From positions 310,001 to 374,000 of the forward strand of contig NZ_CP073343.1 of assembly GCF_024397855.1 (NCBI RefSeq): 64,000 nt of DNA, read 5' to 3'. The notes beneath the pieces are model-generated. The model ran no database searches. It saw nothing but the letters and a program-made list of their open reading frames with translations, and had not been told where the DNA came from. The stretch is from Marinomonas rhizomae. Its GTDB lineage: Bacteria; Pseudomonadota; Gammaproteobacteria; Pseudomonadales; Marinomonadaceae. This document shows, piece by piece, positions 63,298-64,000 of this stretch. The position numbers and the translations under genes are program-made. Position 1 is the stretch's first letter. Each line of letters opens with the position of its first letter.

Positions 63298-64000
63298 TTA
63301 GTGGTTTTGTAGGTTTATAGTGAGCATATCGATGAACTTGCGTACTTTTGCAGCTAGATGCTTGCGATTAGGGTAGATCGCATGAATCGGAATCTCCTTG
63401 CCTGAATACTCCGGAAATAGCTTAACAAGACGGTTCTTTTGTAGATCATCGACGGCTAAAAAAGAAGGCAAAAATGCCACCCCCATTCCTTCTACTGCCG
63501 CATCTTTCACGGCTTCACCACTATCAAAACGTAGGCGCTGTGTTCCTGCTATGGTGACATCCTTGCCATTTTCTTGGTGTAAATGCCAAGCACTTGAATT
63601 GGGATTCAGCCCATAGATGAGACGCTGCTGCTCTTCTAGTGCGGTGATATCTTCTGTTATCTCATTTTCTGCTAAGTAGGTGGGCGATGCATAAATATAA
63701 GGAGAGTATTTAGCAATGGGGCGGGCAATCATTAAAGATTGGTTTGGCATATCTCCCATTCTGATTGCTAGGTCAAAACCTTCCTCTACCAAGTCCACAA
63801 TTCTGTCTGTAAAGCTTATTTCTACTTCTAAATGGGGCCATTGCTTCAGGAATTTATTGAGGAGTGGCAATATCACTATCCTTCCAAAAGCCGCTGTTAC
63901 AGTGAGGCGTAATGTGCCTTTTGGTTCCATGTCATCCTGTCGAACACTTTTTTCTGCATCCTCTATGTCGCTGAGTATTTGCGTGCACCTCTCATAGAAA
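63298..64000 (-). CDS. LysR-family regulator, C-terminal part (cut by window edge)
   Basis: On the minus strand the frame stays open to the right edge (upstream residues read YERCTQILSDIEDAEKSVRQ), so only the linker helix and substrate-binding domain are in the window. Motifs GTLRLTVTAAFGRIVILPLL, GFDLAIRMGDMPNQSL and GMGVAFLPSFLA are typical. The DNA-binding part lies beyond 64000. The target is unknown. Confidence 0.88.
   Translation of the reverse strand, partial: FYERCTQILSDIEDAEKSVRQDDMEPKGTLRLTVTAAFGRIVILPLLNKFLKQWPHLEVEISFTDRIVDLVEEGFDLAIRMGDMPNQSLMIARPIAKYSPYIYASPTYLAENEITEDITALEEQQRLIYGLNPNSSAWHLHQENGKDVTIAGTQRLRFDSGEAVKDAAVEGMGVAFLPSFLAVDDLQKNRLVKLFPEYSGKEIPIHAIYPNRKHLAAKVRKFIDMLTINLQNH

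Overview
The window looks like chromosomal DNA of a marine gammaproteobacterium. The modest G+C content, the gene families and the mix of housekeeping genes would fit Marinomonas or a relative, but no rRNA or other taxonomic marker is present, so this is an inference. No tRNA, rRNA or CRISPR array was recognised.

Layout: (1) 1-760: the 3' end of an MFS transporter and a decayed copy of gcvR. (2) 982-26366: one long plus-strand operon for a complete type VI secretion system (T6SS), in the order tagH-tssJ-tssK-tssL-tssM-tagF-pppA-LysM lipoprotein-tssA-tssB-tssC-second tssC-like gene-tagJ-(STM2901-like fragment and DUF1493 gene)-tssE-tssF-tssG-ppkA-tssH-periplasmic protein, closed by a strong hairpin. 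(3) 26652-27128: hcp with its own terminator. (4) 27233-35921: a VgrG delivery cluster (vgrG, DUF6484, DUF2169, a ketosynthase-like protein, a PAAR-like/GHH nuclease effector, a beta-propeller putative immunity protein, and a TIGR02270-like protein). (5) 35922-54964: a fluid effector/immunity region with a second full effector module, headless orphan nuclease cassettes, decayed and chimeric gene pieces, three copies of a roughly 195-bp intergenic repeat, a MITE-like element, and several further candidate effector/immunity pairs (Tlde1-like, DUF5675, a 171-aa protein with an aspartic-protease-like partner, a YiiX/NlpC-like protein with a lipoprotein, and a DUF2235 relic). (6) 55194-56250: a transposase relic, a second partial copy of the MFS 3' end and the intact gcvR. 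(7) 56274-64000: ordinary chromosome with a LysR regulator, a DMT transporter, a three-gene operon of different photolyase/cryptochrome types, a PhnA/YjdM-like protein and a partial LysR regulator.

The T6SS and its effectors lie between two copies of the same MFS-gcvR junction (about 253-757 and 55473-55985). The left copy keeps MFS and has a dead gcvR; the right copy keeps gcvR and has a dead MFS. This marks the whole 55-kb block as an insertion that duplicated its flank.

How the genes work together: TssJLM form the envelope complex, TssKEFG with VgrG the baseplate, TssA/TssB/TssC the sheath, Hcp the tube and TssH recycles it. PpkA, PppA, TagF and the FHA protein TagH suggest threonine-phosphorylation control. 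DUF2169 and the neighbouring proteins probably load the PAAR-like nuclease effectors onto VgrG. The downstream region reads as a recombining store of toxin tips and immunity genes. Its intergenic repeat contains a sequence like the rRNA boxA antitermination signal, which is the most unusual feature in the window.
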